NCBI GenBank assembly: GCA_023238725.1
Contig: CM041553.1
Location: forward strand, 14,257,001-14,321,000
Direction: 5' to 3'
Source: Scortum barcoo
Taxonomy: Eukaryota > Chordata > Actinopteri > Centrarchiformes > Terapontidae
Length of the DNA: 64,000 nucleotides
In this document: positions 62,236 through 64,000 of the stretch, in pieces
How the letters are laid out: each line of letters opens with the position of its first letter
Position numbering within the stretch: the first letter of the stretch is position 1
Notes under the pieces: generated by a model
Database searches by the model: none
What the model was told of the DNA's origin: nothing
Seen by the model: only the letters and a program-made list of their open reading frames with translations
Position numbers and translations under genes: made by a program

Positions 62236-62758
62236 GTATAGAAATATAGACCGAGTGAACATACTTTGTTCCTTTCCACAATTGCTGATAGCAGCTGATT
62301 TATAGTTGTTCATTCCAGCTTACACATGCGTACGTTTCACATCCTTTAGAGCTTTTAAGATGTTTGAAGCTGCAGTAAGGACTTTGATAATGTCGCACTA
62401 ACAGGATTACAAGGAGACATTTCAGTCTTCTTGGAGGTATAAAAGAGACTTTCTTACTTGATCCTATTTTTTTCCGGTTGGATTCTTGCAAGAGGACATG
62501 AGAGAATCCGCCAGGAAAATAAATAATGTATCTCTCTTCTTCTTCTATTTGCTGCATTCAATTTCTCGTAAAAACAACAGCAAGAGACGGCAATAAAAGA
62601 AAAAAAATGGTTCGCAATTTTTCAAATTATTTCACACTTTGGTTGGGGTATAATTATTTAACGTATTTCTAACATAGATTTGAGTTGAGCTAATAATCCA
62701 GGAGGCGTGAGTGCATCTGTGAACAGAAAGTCATCGGGACAGTAACTATATCTTGGTA

Positions 62759-64000
62759 TTTATTTGAATAAATTACACTGACTTGTCACATTTTTTTTTC
62801 TTTACATCAAGCATACAGTCTTAGAATCCAGTGCAAGAATAAAATAAAACAAAACAAAAAAAAAAAAAAAAAAAAACAGAAAAACAAATAAAACAGAAAC
62901 AATCCAAAGACAATCATGTGCAGCACAGAGAATCCCTCCTTTCACATTGCTTCTGGATAATATACTGTATATATACATCTATACTGTATGTGTATACTTT
63001 TGTCACAGTTACAAAAATAAGATACGTTACTGTAGATGCGCGACTATACACACAAGGTGAAAACAAAACACAGAAAAGCTGTACAGTCCTCATTGAGGGC
63101 AAAGATACACACGATTGTTAAAAAAAAGTGAAAGAGAAGAAGAAGGAAGGAATTGTATCGCCTTTAAAAAAAATAAAATACATGACCTTCAAACTGTACC
63201 ATTATTCTTCCCTAACCAACAAAGTATACTGTCTGTTAAAGTTGTGCTTCCCTTAAAAAAAAACCCAACATTTAATATGGGATATTGATTTATTTTGCAT
63301 CATTATTGTAATTCTACTGAATATAATGAATTGGTCCTTTGACTAAAGAGACATCCATGTTTGTTTTAATGTTGAACACTGTCAGAGACAGTATATCTTT
63401 AATACCTCGACATCAGAGGTCCTCTGCAACCCCGTCCCTGTGCATAACATGTACTGTATGCATACCCAAAAGACACACCCCTCCCCCAAAATACACGCAC
63501 AACATTACTACAAGATGGGTGAAAAAAAAAACTGTTACCGCTGCACAGATTATTCTGCATAAGGGTTAATACAGAGAATAAAACCGCAGAAATAATGAGT
63601 GCACTACAGTACCTAGCTGCTCAGCTGACTAAGACAAGTACTGTAACGTCCGAGGTTGGTTTGATTCCTAGATTATCAGTACATCAGGCAAAAAATCCCA
63701 CACAATACTGCATAAACTATTCAGCTGGTTAGGGAAAATAAAACAGGATGCATAATCTTATAATCTAGCAATTTGTCCAAAGTCTAACACCACATGAAGG
63801 GTAAACCAGCAGCTTTTTAGTCCATATTATGTTGAAGAAAGGAGTTTTTAGTATAAGTTGCATAATTTCAATAGATAAAACATGTCCACTGAAACAAAAA
63901 GAAGTTATTTCTCATTCTGTTAAGCCATTTTTGCACTCCTGGCTACGTCTAATTTCATGTTAATTATTGACTTATAGATGGCTAAACTACAGAATACTAA
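62759..64000 (-). other. Possible 3' UTR of a - strand gene beyond the window
   Basis: AATAAA on the - strand at 62759-62764 is followed upstream (rightward) by 1.2 kb of AT-rich, mostly non-repetitive sequence with A-runs (62857-62876) and no coding signal. This texture fits a long vertebrate 3' UTR, but there is no exon in the window to anchor it. Speculative. Confidence 0.2.

Larger units (their letters stand above)
52410..62758. other. Gene-poor region upstream of foxe1, part 2
   Basis: No supported gene. It contains several microsatellites and old MITE-like repeats. Non-repetitive patches lie at about 55180-55560, 55720-55950 and 58870-59110. A + strand open frame at 52977-53453 (158 codons) and one at 59263-59817 (184 codons) have no recognisable domain and are probably chance. 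Confidence 0.5.

Noticed and set aside
1..64000. CRISPR arrays, prokaryotic operons or integrases
   Set aside because: Looked for direct repeats with unique spacers; only microsatellites and eukaryotic transposon remnants were found.

Overview
The window is nuclear DNA of a teleost fish, probably a percomorph. Genes are split into many short exons with GT-AG introns. Protein sequences match vertebrate families throughout. The interspersed repeats are typical of teleosts: a Rex3/RTE retrotransposon, a Tc1 fossil, AT-rich 'AGTGGTGGAA' and 'AGGGCTGCAAC' MITE-like families, a tRNA-derived SINE, and many CA/TA microsatellites. All names come from reading protein similarity and exon phase by eye; no search was run.

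Layout. (1) 1-6516, + strand: the 3' half of coronin-2A (coro2a), with a Rex3 fragment in the intron at the left edge. (2) 6517-13800: coro2a 3' UTR of unknown length, then repeats. (3) 13800-19700, - strand: complete anp32b (264 aa) with a long CpG-rich first intron. (4) 21800-24245, + strand: hemgn (hemogen, 281 aa) with a compact GATA/GATA/CACCC promoter. (5) 25600-29165, + strand: trmo (tRNA methyltransferase O, 462 aa). (6) 29427-29840: a microsatellite and a decayed Tc1 transposase. (7) 30090-40790, + strand: spag5 (astrin), 24 coding exons, with an unusual repeated N-terminal motif and one apparent frameshift. (8) 42060-44100, - strand: foxe1 (364 aa, uninterrupted coding sequence, probably with a spliced 5' leader). 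(9) 44100-64000: about 20 kb in which I find no convincing gene, only repeats and a few non-repetitive stretches that could be foxe1 regulatory elements. The last 1.2 kb could be the 3' UTR of a - strand gene lying outside the window.

The order coro2a - anp32b - hemgn - trmo - foxe1, and every relative orientation, matches human 9q22.33 as I know it. Two things differ: NANS and TRIM14 are absent between coro2a and anp32b, and spag5 (human 17q11) sits between trmo and foxe1. The genes do not form one pathway. The block mixes broadly expressed genes (anp32b, trmo), a mitotic gene (spag5), a blood-specific gene (hemgn) and a developmental regulator (foxe1). That makes the CTCF-like motifs bracketing hemgn, in convergent orientation, the most interesting regulatory observation. 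The repeated astrin N-terminal motif is the most interesting protein observation. I found no clearly novel multi-gene system.
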